This document shows positions 13,601 to 29,039 of a DNA stretch of 64,000 nt, in pieces. Positions within the stretch are counted from its first letter, which is position 1; each line of letters starts with the position of its first letter. This stretch comes from Hippophae tibetana (Eukaryota; Streptophyta; Magnoliopsida; Rosales; Elaeagnaceae): the NCBI GenBank assembly GCA_037013495.1, contig JAZDXN010000014.1:186001-250000 (forward strand). Direction: 5' to 3'. Both the position numbers and the translations under genes were made by a program. The notes beneath the pieces were generated by a model, which ran no database searches, was not told the origin of the DNA, and saw only the letters and a list, made by a program, of their open reading frames with translations.

Positions 13601-14740
13601 TGGATAAAAACAATCAAAAATAGAACGCATAGCACACACATAGTAAAACAAAAATATCACATTAATAGACAACTTTTAGCAACAAATATGTACATTAAAT
13701 AACAAGTATGTAAAGAATTGTAAAACTTTTAATTAAAGTCTATGCATGTATGATGTGTGCACATTAATTACAAATTGTACAGGAACAAAAGATAATTCAC
13801 AAGAAACGTTACAATTATTTAAAATAAAATAGAACTCTTATGTATATGGATAAAAACAATCAAAAATAGAACGCATAGCACACATATAGAAAAAGAAAAA
13901 TATCACATTAATAGACAACTTTTAGCTACATATATGTACATTAAATAACAAGTATGTAAAGAATTGTAAAACTTTTAATTAAAGTCTATGCATGTATGAT
14001 GTGTGCAAATTAAATTACAATTCTACGAGAACAAAAGATAATTCACAACAAATATTACAATTATTTAAACTAAAATAGAACTCTTATGTATATGGATAAA
14101 AACAATCAAAAATTGAACGCATACCACACATATAGTAAAACAAAAATATCACATTAATAGACAACTTTTAGCTACATATATGTACATTAAATAACAAGTA
14201 TGTAAAGAATTGTAAAACTTTTAATTAAAGTCTATGCATGTAAGATGTGTGCAAATTAAAAATTCTACGGGAACAAAAGATAATTCACAACAAATGTTAC
14301 AATTATTTAAACTAAAATAGAACTCTTGTTTGTATGGATAAAAACAATCAAAAATAGGACGCATAGCACACACATAGTAAAACAAAAATATCACATTAAT
14401 AGACAACTTTTAGCAACAAATTTGTACATTAAATAATAAATATGTAAAGAATTGTAAAACTTTTAATTAACATCTTTGCATGTATGATTTGTGCAAATTA
14501 AATTACAATTCTACGGGAACAAAAGATAATTCACAACAAATGTTACAATTATTTAAACTAAAATAGAACTCTTGTGTATATGGATAAAAACAATCAAAAA
14601 TAGAACGCATAGCACACACATAGTAAAACAAAAATATCACATTAATAGACAACGTTTAGCAACAAATATGTACATTAAATAACAAGTATGTAAAGAATTG
14701 TAAAACTTTTAATTAAAGTCTATGCATGTATGATGTGTGC
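7645..14740 (+). repeat. Long higher-order repeat, copy 2 (collinear for about 7.1 kb)
   Basis: This copy follows copy 1 at an offset of 7644 bp. A 4-bp deletion in a D monomer near 14260 shortens the offset to 7640, and an aacgtttagc allele at 14651 differs from copy 1. At about 14741 the two diverge: copy 2 goes into a C-type segment joined to gatcattcac, where copy 1 continues with a B monomer. The last two monomers of the unit were therefore replaced, or the exchange breakpoint lies here. Confidence 0.9.
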
Positions 14741-15240
14741 ACATTAATTACAAATTGTACGGGAACAAAAGATCATTCACAACAAACTTAACAATTATTT
14801 AAACTAAAATAGAACTTTTGTGTATATGGATAAAAACAATCAAAAATAGAACGCATAGCACACACATAGTAAAACAAAAATATCACATTAATAGACAACT
14901 TTTTGCAACAAATATGTACATTAAATAACAAGTATGTAAAGAATTGTAAAACTTTTAATTAAAGTCTATGCATGTAAGATGTGTGCAAATTAAATTAAAA
15001 TTCTACGGGAACAAAAGATAATTCACAACAAATGTTACAATTATTTAAACTAAAATAGAACTCTTCTTTGTATGAATAAAAACAATCAAAAATAGGACGC
15101 ATAGCACACACATAGTAAAACAAAAATATCACATTAATAGACAACTTTTAGCAACAAATATGTACATTAAATAATAAATATGTAAAGAATTGTAAAACTT
15201 TTAATTAACGTCTTTGCATGTATGATTTGTGCAAATTAAA

Positions 15241-16867
15241 TTACAATTCTACGGGAACAAAAGATAATTCACAACAAATGTTACAATTAGTTAAACTAAA
15301 ATAGAACTATTGTTTGTATGGATAAAAACAATCAAAAATTGGACGCATATCACACAAATAGTAAAACAAAAATATCACATTAATAGACAACTTTTAGCAA
15401 GAAATATGTACATTAAATAATAAATATGTAAAGAATTATAAAACTTTTAATTAACGTCTTTGCATGTATGATTTGTGCAAATTAAATTCGAATTGAACGG
15501 AAGGAACAAAAGATCATTCACAACAAACTTAACAATTATTTAAACTAAAATAGAACTCTTGTGTATATGGATAAAAACAATCAAAAATAGAACGCATAGC
15601 ACACACATATTAAAACAAAAATATCACATTAATAGACAACTTTTAGCAACAAATATGTACATTAAATAACAAGTATGTAAAGAATTGTAAAACTTTTAAT
15701 TAAAGTCTATGCATGTATGATGTGTGCAAATAAAATTACAATTCTACGGGAACAAAAGATAATTCACAACAAATGTTACAATTATTTAAACTAAAATAGA
15801 ACTCTTGTTTGTATGGATAAAAACAATCAAAAATAAAACACATAGCACACACATAGTAAAACAAAAATATCACATTAATAGACAACTTTTAGCTACATAT
15901 ATGTACATTAAATAACAAGTATGTAAAGAATTGTAAAACTTTTAATTAAAGTCTATGCATGTATGATGTGTGCAAATTATATTACAATTCTACGAGAACA
16001 AAAGATAATTCACAACAAATGTTACAATTATTTAAACTAAAATAGAACTCTTATGTATATGGATAAAAACAATCAAAAATAGAACGCATAGCACACATAT
16101 AGTAAAAGAAAAATATCACATTAATAGACAACTTTTAGCTACATATATGTACATTAAATAAAAAGTATGTAAAGAATTGTAAAACTTTTAATTAAAGTCT
16201 ATGCATGTATGATGTGTGCAAATTAAATTACAATTCTACGGGAACAAAAGATAATTCACAACAAATGTTACAATTAGTTAAACTAAAATAGAACTATTGT
16301 TTGTATGGATAAAAACAATCAAAAATTGGACGCATATCACACAAATAGTAAAACAAAAATATCACATTAATAGACAACTTTTAGCAAGAAATATGTACAT
16401 TAAATAATAAATATGTAAAGAATTATAAAACTTTTAATTAACGTCTTTGCATGTATGATTTGTGCAAATTAAATTCGAATTGAACGGAAGGAACAAAAGA
16501 TCATTCACAACAAACTTAACAATTATTTAAACTAAAATAGAACTCTTGTGTATATGGATAAAAACAATCAAAAATAGAACGCATAGCACACACATAGTAA
16601 AACAAAAATATCACATTAATAGACAACTTTTAGCAACAAATATGTACATTAAATAACAAGTATGTAAAGAATTGTAAAACTTTTAATTAAAGTCTATGCA
16701 TGTATGATGTGTGCAAATAAAATTACAATTCTACGGGAACAAAAGATAATTCACAACAAATGTTACAATTATTTAAACTAAAATAGAACTCTTGTTTGTA
16801 TGGATAAAAACAATCAAAAATAAAACACATAGCACACACATAGTAAAACAAAAATATCACATTAATA
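15241..16867 (+). repeat. Two patches of a 987-bp-spaced repeat with the ttagttaaac allele
   Basis: The rare allele ttacaattagttaaac followed by agaactattg occurs at 15281 and 16268, 987 bp apart. The linked alleles cgcatatcacac, gaattataaaac, ggaaggaac and gcaaataaaattac recur at the same spacing. Homology between the two patches spans about 15241-15880 and 16228-16867. The bases between them are a different monomer combination. The same combination recurs at 34.7-36.0 kb. Confidence 0.82.
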
Positions 16868-17249
16868 GACAACTTTTAGCAACAAATATGTACATTAAAA
16901 AATAAATATGTAAAGAATTGTAAAACTTTTAATTAACGTCTTTGCATGTATGATTTGTGCAAATTAAATTCGAATTGAACGGAAGCAACAAAAGATCATT
17001 CACAACAAACTTAACAATTATTTAAACTAAAATAGAACTCTTGTGTATATGGATAAAAACAATCAAAAATAGAACGCATAGCACACACATAGTAAAACAA
17101 AAATATCACATTAATAGGCAACTTTTAGCAACAAATATGTACATTAAATAACAAGTATGTAAAGAATTGTAAAACTTTTAATTAAAGTCTATGCATGTAT
17201 GATGTGTGCAAATAAAATTACAATTCTACGGGAACAAAAGATAATTCAC

Positions 17250-20200
17250 AACAAATGTTACAATTATTTAAACTAAAATAGAACTCTTGTTTGTATGGAT
17301 AAAAACAATCAAAAATTGGACGCATAGCACACAAATAGTAAAACAAAAATATCACATTAATAGACAACTTTTAGCAAGAAATATGTACATTAAATAATAA
17401 ATATTTAAAGAATTCTAAAACTTTTAATTAACGTCTTTGCATGTATGATTTGTGCAAATTAAATTCGAATTGAACGGAAGCAACAAAAGATCATTCACAA
17501 CAAACTTAACAATTATTTAAACTAAAATAGAACTCTTGTGTATATGGATAAAAACAATCAAAAATAGAACGCATAGCACACACATAGTAAAACAAAAATA
17601 TCACATTAATAGACAACTTTTAGCAACAAATATGTACATTAAATAACAAGTATATAAAGAATTGTAAAACTTTTAATTAAAGTCTATGCATGTATGATGT
17701 GTGCAAATTAAATTACAATTCTACGGGAACAAAAGATAATTCACAACAAATGTTACAATTATTTAAACTAAAATAGAACTCTTGTTTGTATGGATAAAAA
17801 CAATCAAAAATTGGACGCATAGCACACAAATAGTAAAACAAAAATATCACATTAATAGACAACTTTTAGCAAGAAATATGTACATTAAATAATAAATATA
17901 TAAAGAATTCTAAAACTTTTAATTAACGTCTTTGCATGTATGATTTGTGCAAATTAAATTCGAATTGAACGGAAGCAACAAAAGATCATTCACAACAAAC
18001 TTAACAATTATTTAAACTAAAATAGAACTCTTGTGTATATGGATAAAAACAATCAAAAATAGAACGCATAGCACACACATAGTAAAACAAAAATATCACA
18101 TTAATAGACAACTTTTAGCAACAAATATGTACATTAAATAACAAGTATGTAAAGAATTGTAAAACTTTTAATTAAAGTCTATGCATGTATGATGTGTGCA
18201 AATTAAATTACAATTCTACGGGAACAAAAGATAATTCACAACAAATGTTACAATTATTTAAACTAAAATAGAACTCTTGTTTGTATGGATAAAAACAATC
18301 AAAAATTGGACGCATAGCACACAAATAGTAAAACAAAAATATCACATTAATAGACAACTTTTAGCAAGAAATATGTACATTAAATAATAAATATTTAAAG
18401 AATTCTAAAACTTTTAATTAACGTCTTTGCATGTATGATTTGTGCAAATTAAATTCGAATTGAACGGAAGCAACAAAAGATCATTCACAACAAACTTAAC
18501 AATTATTTAAACTAAAATAGAACTCTTGTGTATATGGATAAAAACAATCAAAAATAGAACGCATAGCACACACATAGTAAAACAAAAATATCACATTAAT
18601 AGACAACTTTTAGCAACAAATATGTACATTAAATAACAAGTATGTAAAGAATTGTAAAACTTTTAATTAAAGTCTATGCATGTATGATGTGTGCAAATTA
18701 AATTACAATTCTACGGGAACAAAAGATAATTCACAACAAATGTTACAATTATTTAAACTAAAATAGAACTCTTGTTTGTATGGATAAAAACAATCAAAAA
18801 TAAAACACATAGCACACACATAGTAAAACAAAAATATCACATTAATAGACAATTTTTAGCAACAAATATGTACATTAAATAACAAGTATGTAAAGAATTG
18901 TAAACCTTTTAATTAAAGTCTATGCATGTATGATGTGTGCACATTAATTACAAATTGTACGGGAACAAAATTTAATTCACAACAAACGTTACAATTATTT
19001 AAACTAAAATAGAACTCTTATATATATGGATAAAAACAATCAAAAATAGAACGCATAGCACACATATAGTAAAACAAAAATATCACATTAATAGACAACT
19101 TTTAGCTACATATATGTACATTAAATAAGAAGTATGTAAAGAATTGTAAAACTTTTAATTAAAGTCTATGCATGTAAGATGTGTGCAAATTAAATTAAAA
19201 TTCTACGGGAACAAAAGATAATTCACAACAAATGTTACAATTATTTAAACTAAAATAGAACTCTTCTTTGTATGAATAAACAAAATCAAAAATAGGACGC
19301 ATAGCACACACATAGTAAAACAAAAATATCACATTAATAGACAACTTTTAGCAACAAATATGTACATTAAATAATAAATATGTAAAGAATTGTAAAACTT
19401 TTAATTAACGTCTTTGCATGTATGATTTGTGCAAATTAAATTACAATTCTACGGGAACAAAAGATAATTCACAACAAATGTTACAATTATTTAAACTAAA
19501 ATAGAACTCTTGTTTGTATGGATAAAAACAATCAAAAATAGGACGCATAGCACACACATAGTAAAACAAAAATATCACATTAATAGACAACTTTTAGCAA
19601 CAAATATGTACATTAAATAATAAATATGTAAAGAATTGTAAAACTTTTAATTAACGTCTTTGCATGTATGATTTGTGCAAATTAAATTACAATTCTACGG
19701 GAACAAAAGATAATTCACAACAAATGTTACAATTATTTAAACTAAAATAGAACTCTTGTGTATATGGATAAAAACAATCAAAAATAGAACGCATAGCACA
19801 CAAATAGTAAAACAAAAATATCACATTAATAGACAACTTTTAGCTACATATATGTACATTAAATAACAAGTATGTAAACAATTGTAAAACTTTTAATTAA
19901 AGTCTATGCATGTATGATGTGTGCACATTAATTACAAATTGTACAGGAACAAAAGATAATTCACAAGAAACGTTACAATTATTTAAAATAAAATAGAACT
20001 CTTATGTATATGGTAAAAAAAATCAAAAATAGAACGCATAGCACACATATAGTAAAACAAAAATATCACATTAATAGACAACTTTTAGCTACATATATGT
20101 ACATTAAATAACATGTATGTAAAGAATTGTAAAACTTTTAATTAAAGTCTATGCATGTAAGATGTGTGCAAATTAAATTAAAATTCTACGGGAACAAAAG

Positions 20201-22290
20201 ATAATTCACACCAAATGTTACAATTATTTAAACTAAAATAGAACTCTTGTTTGTATGGATAAAAACAATCAAAAATAGGACGCATAGCACACACATAGTA
20301 AAAGAAAAATATCACATTAATAGACAACTTTTAGCTACATATATGTACATTAAATAACAAGTATGTAAAGAATTGTAAAACTTTTAATTAAAGTCTATGC
20401 ATGTATGATGTGTGCAAATTAAATTACAATTCTACGAGAACAAAAGATAATTCACAACAAATGTTACAATTATTTAAACTAAAATAGAACTCTTGTTTGT
20501 ATGGATAAAAACAATAAAAAATTGGACGCATAGCACACAAATAGTAAAACAAAAATATCACATTAATAGACAACTTTTAGCAAGAAATATGTACATTAAA
20601 TAATAAATATGTAAAGAATTCTAAAACTTTTAATTAACGTCTTTGCATGTATGATTTGTGCAAATTAAATTCGAATTGAACGGAAGCAACAAAAGATCAT
20701 TCACAACAAACTTAACAATTATTTAAACTAAAATAGAACTTTTGTGTATATGGATAAAAACAATCAAAAATAGAACGCATAGCACACACATAGTAAAACA
20801 AAAATATCACATTAATAGACAACTTTTTGCAACAAATATGTACATTAAATAACAAGTATGTAAAGAATTGTAAAACTTTTAATTAAAGTCTATGCATGTA
20901 AGATGTGTGCAAATTAAATTAAAATTCTACGGGAACAAAAGATAATTCACAACAAATGTTACAATTATTTAAACTAAAATAGAACTCTTCTTTGTATGAA
21001 TAAAAACAATCAAAAATAGGACGCATAGCACACACATAGTAAAACAAAAATATCACATTAATAGACAACTTTTAGCAACAAATATGTACATTAAATAATA
21101 AATATGTAAAGAATTGTAAAACTTTTAATTAACGTCTTTGCATGTATGATTTGTGCAAATTAAATTACAATTCTACGGGAACAAAAGATAATTCACAACA
21201 AATGTTACAATTATTTAAACAAAAATAGAACTCTTGTTTATATGGATAAAACAATCAAAAATAGGACGCATAGCACACACATAGTAAAACAAAAATATCA
21301 CATTAATAGACAACTTTTAGCAACAAATATGTACATTAAATAATAAATATGTAAAGAATTGTAAAACTTTTAATTAACGTCTTTGCATGTATGATTTGTG
21401 CAAATTAAATGACAATTCTACGGGAACAAAAGATAATTCACAACAAATGTTACAATTATTTAAACTAAAATAGAACTCTTGTGTATATGGATAAAAACAA
21501 TCAAAAATAGAACGCATAGCACACAAATAGTAAAACAAAAATATCACATTAATAGACAACTTTTAGCAACATATATGTACATTAAATAACAAGTATGTAA
21601 AGAATTGTAAAACTTTTAATTAAAGTCTATGCATGTATGATGTGTGCACATTAATTACAAATTGTACAGGAACAAAAGATAATTCACAAGAAACGTTACA
21701 ATTATTTAAAATAAAATAGAACTCTTATGTATATGGATAAAAACAATCAAAAATAGAACGCATAGCACACATATAGAAAAAGAAAAATATCACATTAATA
21801 GACAACTTTTAGCTACATATATGTACATTAAATAACAAGTATGTAAAGAATTGTAAAACTTTTAATTAAAGTCTATACATGTATGATGTGTGCAAATTAA
21901 ATTACAATTCTACGAGAACAAAAGATAATTCACAACAAATATTACAATTATTTAAACTAAAATAGAACTCTTATGTATATGGATAAAAACAATCAAAAAT
22001 AGAACGCATAGCACACATATAGTAAAACAAAAATATCACATTAATAGACAACTTTTAGCTACATATATGTACATTAAATAACAAGTATGTAAAGAATTGT
22101 AAAACTTTTAATTAAAGTCTATGCATGTAAGATGTGTGCAAATTAAATTAAAATTCTACGGGAACAAAAGATAATTCACAACAAATGTTACAATTATTTA
22201 AACTAAAATAGAACTCTTGTTTGTATGGATAAAAACAATCAAAAATAGGACGCATAGCACACACATAGTAAAACAAAAATATCACATTAA
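17250..22290 (+). repeat. Partial third copy of the long higher-order repeat
   Basis: Markers sit 8872 bp to the right of copy 2: gtaaaccttttaatt at 10028 and 18900, cttctttgtatgaat at 10391 and 19263, and the taaatgacaattc variant at 12503 and 21374 (offset 8871 after a 1-bp difference near 20190). The copy is not simply collinear: near 20150 a D segment replaces a C segment, and near 20990 the cttctttg allele replaces cttgtttg. That pattern suggests exchange or conversion between registers. Confidence 0.8.
17265..18760 (+). repeat. A-B dimer amplification, three 495-bp units (array interior)
   Basis: The segment gaactcttgtttgtatgg followed by aattggacgc starts at 17281, 17776 and 18271, exactly 495 bp apart. 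The three units are more alike here than in the matching stretch of copies 1 and 2, which carry acaataaaaaattgg and actttttgcaac alleles. This points to a local re-amplification or homogenisation after the long block was copied. Confidence 0.85.
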
Positions 22291-23337
22291 TAGACAACTT
22301 TTAGCAACAAATATGTACATTAAATAATAAATATGTAAAGAATTGTAAAACTTTTAATTAACGTCTTTGCATGTATGATTTGTGCAAATTAAATTACAAT
22401 TCTACGGGAACAAAAGATAATTCACAACAAATGTTACAATTATTTAAACTAAAATAGAACTCTTGTTTGTATGGATAAAAACAATCAAAAATAGGACGCA
22501 TAGCACACACATAGTAAAACAAAAATATCACATTAATAGACAACTTTTAGCAACAAATATGTACATTAAATAATAAATATGTAAAGAATTGTAAAACTTT
22601 TAATTAACGTCTTTGCATGTATGATTTGTGCAAATTAAATTACAATTCTACGGGAACAAAAGATAATTCACAACAAATGTTACAATTATTTAAACTAAAA
22701 TAGAACTCTTGTGTATATGGATAAAAACAATCAAAAATAGAACGCATAGCACACAAATAGTAAAACAAAAATATCACATTAATAGACAACTTTTAGCTAC
22801 ATATATGTACATTAAATAACAAGTATGTAAACAATTGTAAAACTTTTAATTAAAGTCTATGCATGTATGATGTGTGCACATTAATTACAAATTGTACAGG
22901 AACAAAAGATAATTCACAAGAAACGTTACAATTATTTAAAATAAAATAGAACTCTTATGTATATGGTAAAAAAAATCAAAAATAGAACGCATAGCACACA
23001 TATAGTAAAACAAAAATATCACATTAATAGACAACTTTTAGCTACATATATGTACATTAAATAACATGTATGTAAAGAATTGTAAAACTTTTAATTAAAG
23101 TCTATGCATGTAAGATGTGTGCAAATTAAATTAAAATTCTACGGGAACAAAAGATAATTCACACCAAATGTTACAATTATTTAAACTAAAATAGAACTCT
23201 TGTTTGTATGGATAAAAACAATCAAAAATAGGACGCATAGCACACACATAGTAAAAGAAAAATATCACATTAATAGACAACTTTTAGCTACATATATGTA
23301 CATTAAATAACAAGTATGTAAAGAATTGTAAAACTTT
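20880..23337 (+). repeat. Amplified block 1 (2458 bp, 10 monomers)
   Basis: The block starts at a D monomer (tgcatgtaagatgtg) that leads into the cttctttgtatgaat allele, then a monomer with tttatatggataaaac, then the taaatgacaattc variant (21374). It repeats at +2458 to the right with the same marker order. Ten monomers of about 245.8 bp account for its length. Confidence 0.85.
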
Positions 23338-26290
23338 TAATTAAAGTCTATGCATGTAAGATGTGTGCAAATTAAATTAAAATTCTACGGGAACAAAAGA
23401 TAATTCACAACAAATGTTACAATTATTTAAACTAAAATAGAACTCTTCTTTGTATGAATAAAAACAATCAAAAATAGGACGCATAGCACACACATAGTAA
23501 AACAAAAATATCACATTAATAGACAACTTTTAGCAACAAATATGTACATTAAATAATAAATATGTAAAGAATTGTAAAACTTTTAATTAACGTCTTTGCA
23601 TGTATGATTTGTGCAAATTAAATTACAATTCTACGGGAACAAAAGATAATTCACAACAAATGTTACAATTATTTAAACTAAAATAGAACTCTTGTTTATA
23701 TGGATAAAACAATCAAAAATAGGACGCATAGCACACACATAGTAAAACAAAAATATCACATTAATAGACAACTTTTAGCAACAAATATGTACATTAAATA
23801 ATAAATATGTAAAGAATTGTAAAACTTTTAATTAACGTCTTTGCATGTATGATTTGTGCAAATTAAATGACAATTCTACGGGAACAAAAGATAATTCACA
23901 ACAAATGTTACAATTATTTAAACTAAAATAGAACTCTTGTGTATATGGATAAAAACAATCAAAAATAGAACGCATAGCACACAAATAGTAAAACAAAAAT
24001 ATCACATTAATAGACAACTTTTAGCAACATATATGTACATTAAATAACAAGTATGTAAAGAATTGTAAAACTTTTAATTAAAGTCTATGCATGTATGATG
24101 TGTGCACATTAATTACAAATTGTACAGGAACAAAAGATAATTCACAAGAAACGTTACAATTATTTAAAATAAAATAGAACTCTTATGTATATGGATAAAA
24201 ACAATCAAAAATAGAACGCATAGCACACATATAGAAAAAGAAAAATATCACATTAATAGACAACTTTTAGCTACATATATGTACATTAAATAACAAGTAT
24301 GTAAAGAATTGTAAAACTTTTAATTAAAGTCTATACATGTATGATGTGTGCAAATTAAATTACAATTCTACGAGAACAAAAGATAATTCACAACAAATAT
24401 TACAATTATTTAAACTAAAATAGAACTCTTATGTATATGGATAAAAACAATCAAAAATAGAACGCATAGCACACATATAGTAAAACAAAAATATCACATT
24501 AATAGACAACTTTTAGCTACATATATGTACATTAAATAACAAGTATGTAAAGAATTGTAAAACTTTTAATTAAAGTCTATGCATGTAAGATGTGTGCAAA
24601 TTAAATTAAAATTCTACGGGAACAAAAGATAATTCACAACAAATGTTACAATTATTTAAACTAAAATAGAACTCTTGTTTGTATGGATAAAAACAATCAA
24701 AAATAGGACGCATAGCACACACATAGTAAAACAAAAATATCACATTAATAGACAACTTTTAGCAACAAATATGTACATTAAATAATAAATATGTAAAGAA
24801 TTGTAAAACTTTTAATTAACGTCTTTGCATGTATGATTTGTGCAAATTAAATTACAATTCTACGGGAACAAAAGATAATTCACAACAAATGTTACAATTA
24901 TTTAAACTAAAATAGAACTCTTGTTTGTATGGATAAAAACAATCAAAAATAGGACGCATAGCACACACATAGTAAAACAAAAATATCACATTAATAGACA
25001 ACTTTTAGCAACAAATATGTACATTAAATAATAAATATGTAAAGAATTGTAAAACTTTTAATTAACGTCTTTGCATGTATGATTTGTGCAAATTAAATTA
25101 CAATTCTACGGGAACAAAAGATAATTCACAACAAATGTTACAATTATTTAAACTAAAATAGAACTCTTGTGTATATGGATAAAAACAATCAAAAATAGAA
25201 CGCATAGCACACAAATAGTAAAACAAAAATATCACATTAATAGACAACTTTTAGCTACATATATGTACATTAAATAACAAGTATGTAAACAATTGTAAAA
25301 CTTTTAATTAAAGTCTATGCATGTATGATGTGTGCACATTAATTACAAATTGTACAGGAACAAAAGATAATTCACAAGAAACGTTACAATTATTTAAAAT
25401 AAAATAGAACTCTTATGTATATGGTAAAAAAAATCAAAAATAGAACGCATAGCACACATATAGTAAAACAAAAATATCACATTAATAGACAACTTTTAGC
25501 TACATATATGTACATTAAATAACATGTATGTAAAGAATTGTAAAACTTTTAATTAAAGTCTATGCATGTAAGATGTGTGCAAATTAAATTAAAATTCTAC
25601 GGGAACAAAAGATAATTCACACCAAATGTTACAATTATTTAAACTAAAATAGAACTCTTGTTTGTATGGATAAAAACAATCAAAAATAGGACGCATAGCA
25701 CACACATAGTAAAAGAAAAATATCACATTAATAGACAACTTTTAGCTACATATATGTACATTAAATAAAAAGTATGTAAAGAATTGTAAAACTTTTAATT
25801 AAAGTCTATGCATGTATGATGTGTGCAAATTAAATTACAATTCTACGAGAACAAAAGATAATTCACAACAAATGTTACAATTATTTAAACTAAAATAGAA
25901 CTCTTGTTTGTATGGATAAAAACAATAAAAAATTGGACGCATAGCACACAAATAGTAAAACAAAAATATCACATTAATAGACAACTTTTAGCAAGAAATA
26001 TGTACATTAAATAATAAATATGTAAAGAATTCTAAAACTTTTAATTAACGTCTTTGCATGTATGATTTGTGCAAATTAAATTCGAATTGAACGGAAGCAA
26101 CAAAAGATCATTCACAACAAACTTAACAATTATTTAAACTAAAATAGAACTTTTGTGTATATGGATAAAAACAATCAAAAATAGAACGCATAGCACACAC
26201 ATAGTAAAACAAAAATATCACATTAATAGACAACTTTTTGCAACAAATATGTACATTAAATAACAAGTATGTAAAGAATTGTAAAACTTT
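23338..26290 (+). repeat. Amplified block 2 (2953 bp, 12 monomers)
   Basis: This block is collinear with block 1 for its first 2.4 kb and then carries two extra monomers, an A monomer near 25920-26120 with acaataaaaaattgg and a B monomer with actttttgcaac. These match 20400-20880, immediately left of block 1. The next D-to-cttctttg junction begins at about 26291. Offset of the 61-codon variant is 23832 to 26785, which is 2953 bp. Confidence 0.84.
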
Positions 26291-28257
26291 TAATTAAAGT
26301 CTATGCATGTAAGATGTGTGCAAATTAAATTAAAATTCTACGGGAACAAAAGATAATTCACAACAAATGTTACAATTATTTAAACTAAAATAGAACTCTT
26401 CTTTGTATGAATAAAAACAATCAAAAATAGGACGCATAGCACACACATAGTAAAACAAAAATATCACATTAATAGACAACTTTTAGCAACAAATATGTAC
26501 ATTAAATAATAAATATGTAAAGAATTGTAAAACTTTTAATTAACGTCTTTGCATGTATGATTTGTGCAAATTAAATTACAATTCTACGGGAACAAAAGAT
26601 AATTCACAACAAATGTTACAATTATTTAAACTAAAATAGAACTCTTGTTTATATGGATAAAACAATCAAAAATAGGACGCATAGCACACACATAGTAAAA
26701 CAAAAATATCACATTAATAGACAACTTTTAGCAACAAATATGTACATTAAATAATAAATATGTAAAGAATTGTAAAACTTTTAATTAACGTCTTTGCATG
26801 TATGATTTGTGCAAATTAAATGACAATTCTACGGGAACAAAAGATAATTCACAACAAATGTTACAATTATTTAAACTAAAATAGAACTCTTGTGTATATG
26901 GATAAAAACAATCAAAAATAGAACGCATAGCACACAAATAGTAAAACAAAAATATCACATTAATAGACAACTTTTAGCAACATATATGTACATTAAATAA
27001 CAAGTATGTAAAGAATTGTAAAACTTTTAATTAAAGTCTATGCATGTATGATGTGTGCACATTAATTACAAATTGTACAGGAACAAAAGATAATTCACAA
27101 GAAACGTTACAATTATTTAAAATAAAATAGAACTCTTATGTATATGGATAAAAACAATCAAAAATAGAACGCATAGCACACATATAGAAAAAGAAAAATA
27201 TCACATTAATAGACAACTTTTAGCTACATATATGTACATTAAATAACAAGTATGTAAAGAATTGTAAAACTTTTAATTAAAGTCTATACATGTATGATGT
27301 GTGCAAATTAAATTACAATTCTACGAGAACAAAAGATAATTCACAACAAATATTACAATTATTTAAACTAAAATAGAACTCTTATGTATATGGATAAAAA
27401 CAATCAAAAATAGAACGCATAGCACACATATAGTAAAACAAAAATATCACATTAATAGACAACTTTTAGCTACATATATGTACATTAAATAACAAGTATG
27501 TAAAGAATTGTAAAACTTTTAATTAAAGTCTATGCATGTAAGATGTGTGCAAATTAAATTAAAATTCTACGGGAACAAAAGATAATTCACAACAAATGTT
27601 ACAATTATTTAAACTAAAATAGAACTCTTGTTTGTATGGATAAAAACAATCAAAAATAGGACGCATAGCACACACATAGTAAAACAAAAATATCACATTA
27701 ATAGACAACTTTTAGCAACAAATTTGTACATTAAATAATAAATATGTAAAGAATTGTAAAACTTTTAATTAACATCTTTGCATGTATGATTTGTGCAAAT
27801 TAAATTACAATTCTACGGGAACAAAAGATAATTCACAACAAATGTTACAATTATTTAAACTAAAATAGAACTCTTGTGTATATGGATAAAAACAATCAAA
27901 AATAGAACGCATAGCACACACATAGTAAAACAAAAATATCACATTAATAGACAACTTTTAGCAACAAATATGTACATTAAATAACAAGTATGTAAAGAAT
28001 TGTAAAACTTTTAATTAAAGTCTATGCATGTATGATGTGTGCACATTAATTACAAATTGTACAGGAACAAAAGATAATTCACAAGAAACGTTACAATTAT
28101 TTAAAATAAAATAGAACTCTTATGTATATGGATAAAAACAATCAAAAATAGAACGCATAGCACACATATAGAAAAAGAAAAATATCACATTAATAGACAA
28201 CTTTTAGCTACATATATGTACATTAAATAACAAGTATGTAAAGAATTGTAAAACTTT
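26291..28257 (+). repeat. Amplified block 3 (1967 bp, 8 monomers)
   Basis: The block starts at the same D-to-cttctttg junction as blocks 1 and 2 but, after five or six shared monomers, follows the path with aacaaatttgtac and taacatctttg (27717) that is typical of the 984-bp tetramer. The next copy of the junction begins about 28258. Eight monomers of about 246 bp account for the length. Confidence 0.83.
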
Positions 28258-29039
28258 TAATTAAAGTCTATGCATGTAAGATGTGTGCAAATTAAATTAA
28301 AATTCTACGGGAACAAAAGATAATTCACAACAAATGTTACAATTATTTAAACTAAAATAGAACTCTTCTTTGTATGAATAAAAACAATCAAAAATAGGAC
28401 GCATAGCACACACATAGTAAAACAAAAATATCACATTAATAGACAACTTTTAGCAACAAATATGTACATTAAATAATAAATATGTAAAGAATTGTAAAAC
28501 TTTTAATTAACGTCTTTGCATGTATGATTTGTGCAAATTAAATTACAATTCTACGGGAACAAAAGATAATTCACAACAAATGTTACAATTATTTAAACTA
28601 AAATAGAACTCTTGTTTATATGGATAAAACAATCAAAAATAGGACGCATAGCACACACATAGTAAAACAAAAATATCACATTAATAGACAACTTTTAGCA
28701 ACAAATATGTACATTAAATAATAAATATGTAAAGAATTGTAAAACTTTTAATTAACGTCTTTGCATGTATGATTTGTGCAAATTAAATGACAATTCTACG
28801 GGAACAAAAGATAATTCACAACAAATGTTACAATTATTTAAACTAAAATAGAACTCTTGTGTATATGGATAAAAACAATCAAAAATAGAACGCATAGCAC
28901 ACAAATAGTAAAACAAAAATATCACATTAATAGACAACTTTTAGCAACATATATGTACATTAAATAACAAGTATGTAAAGAATTGTAAAACTTTTAATTA
29001 AAGTCTATGCATGTATGATGTGTGCACATTAATTACAAA

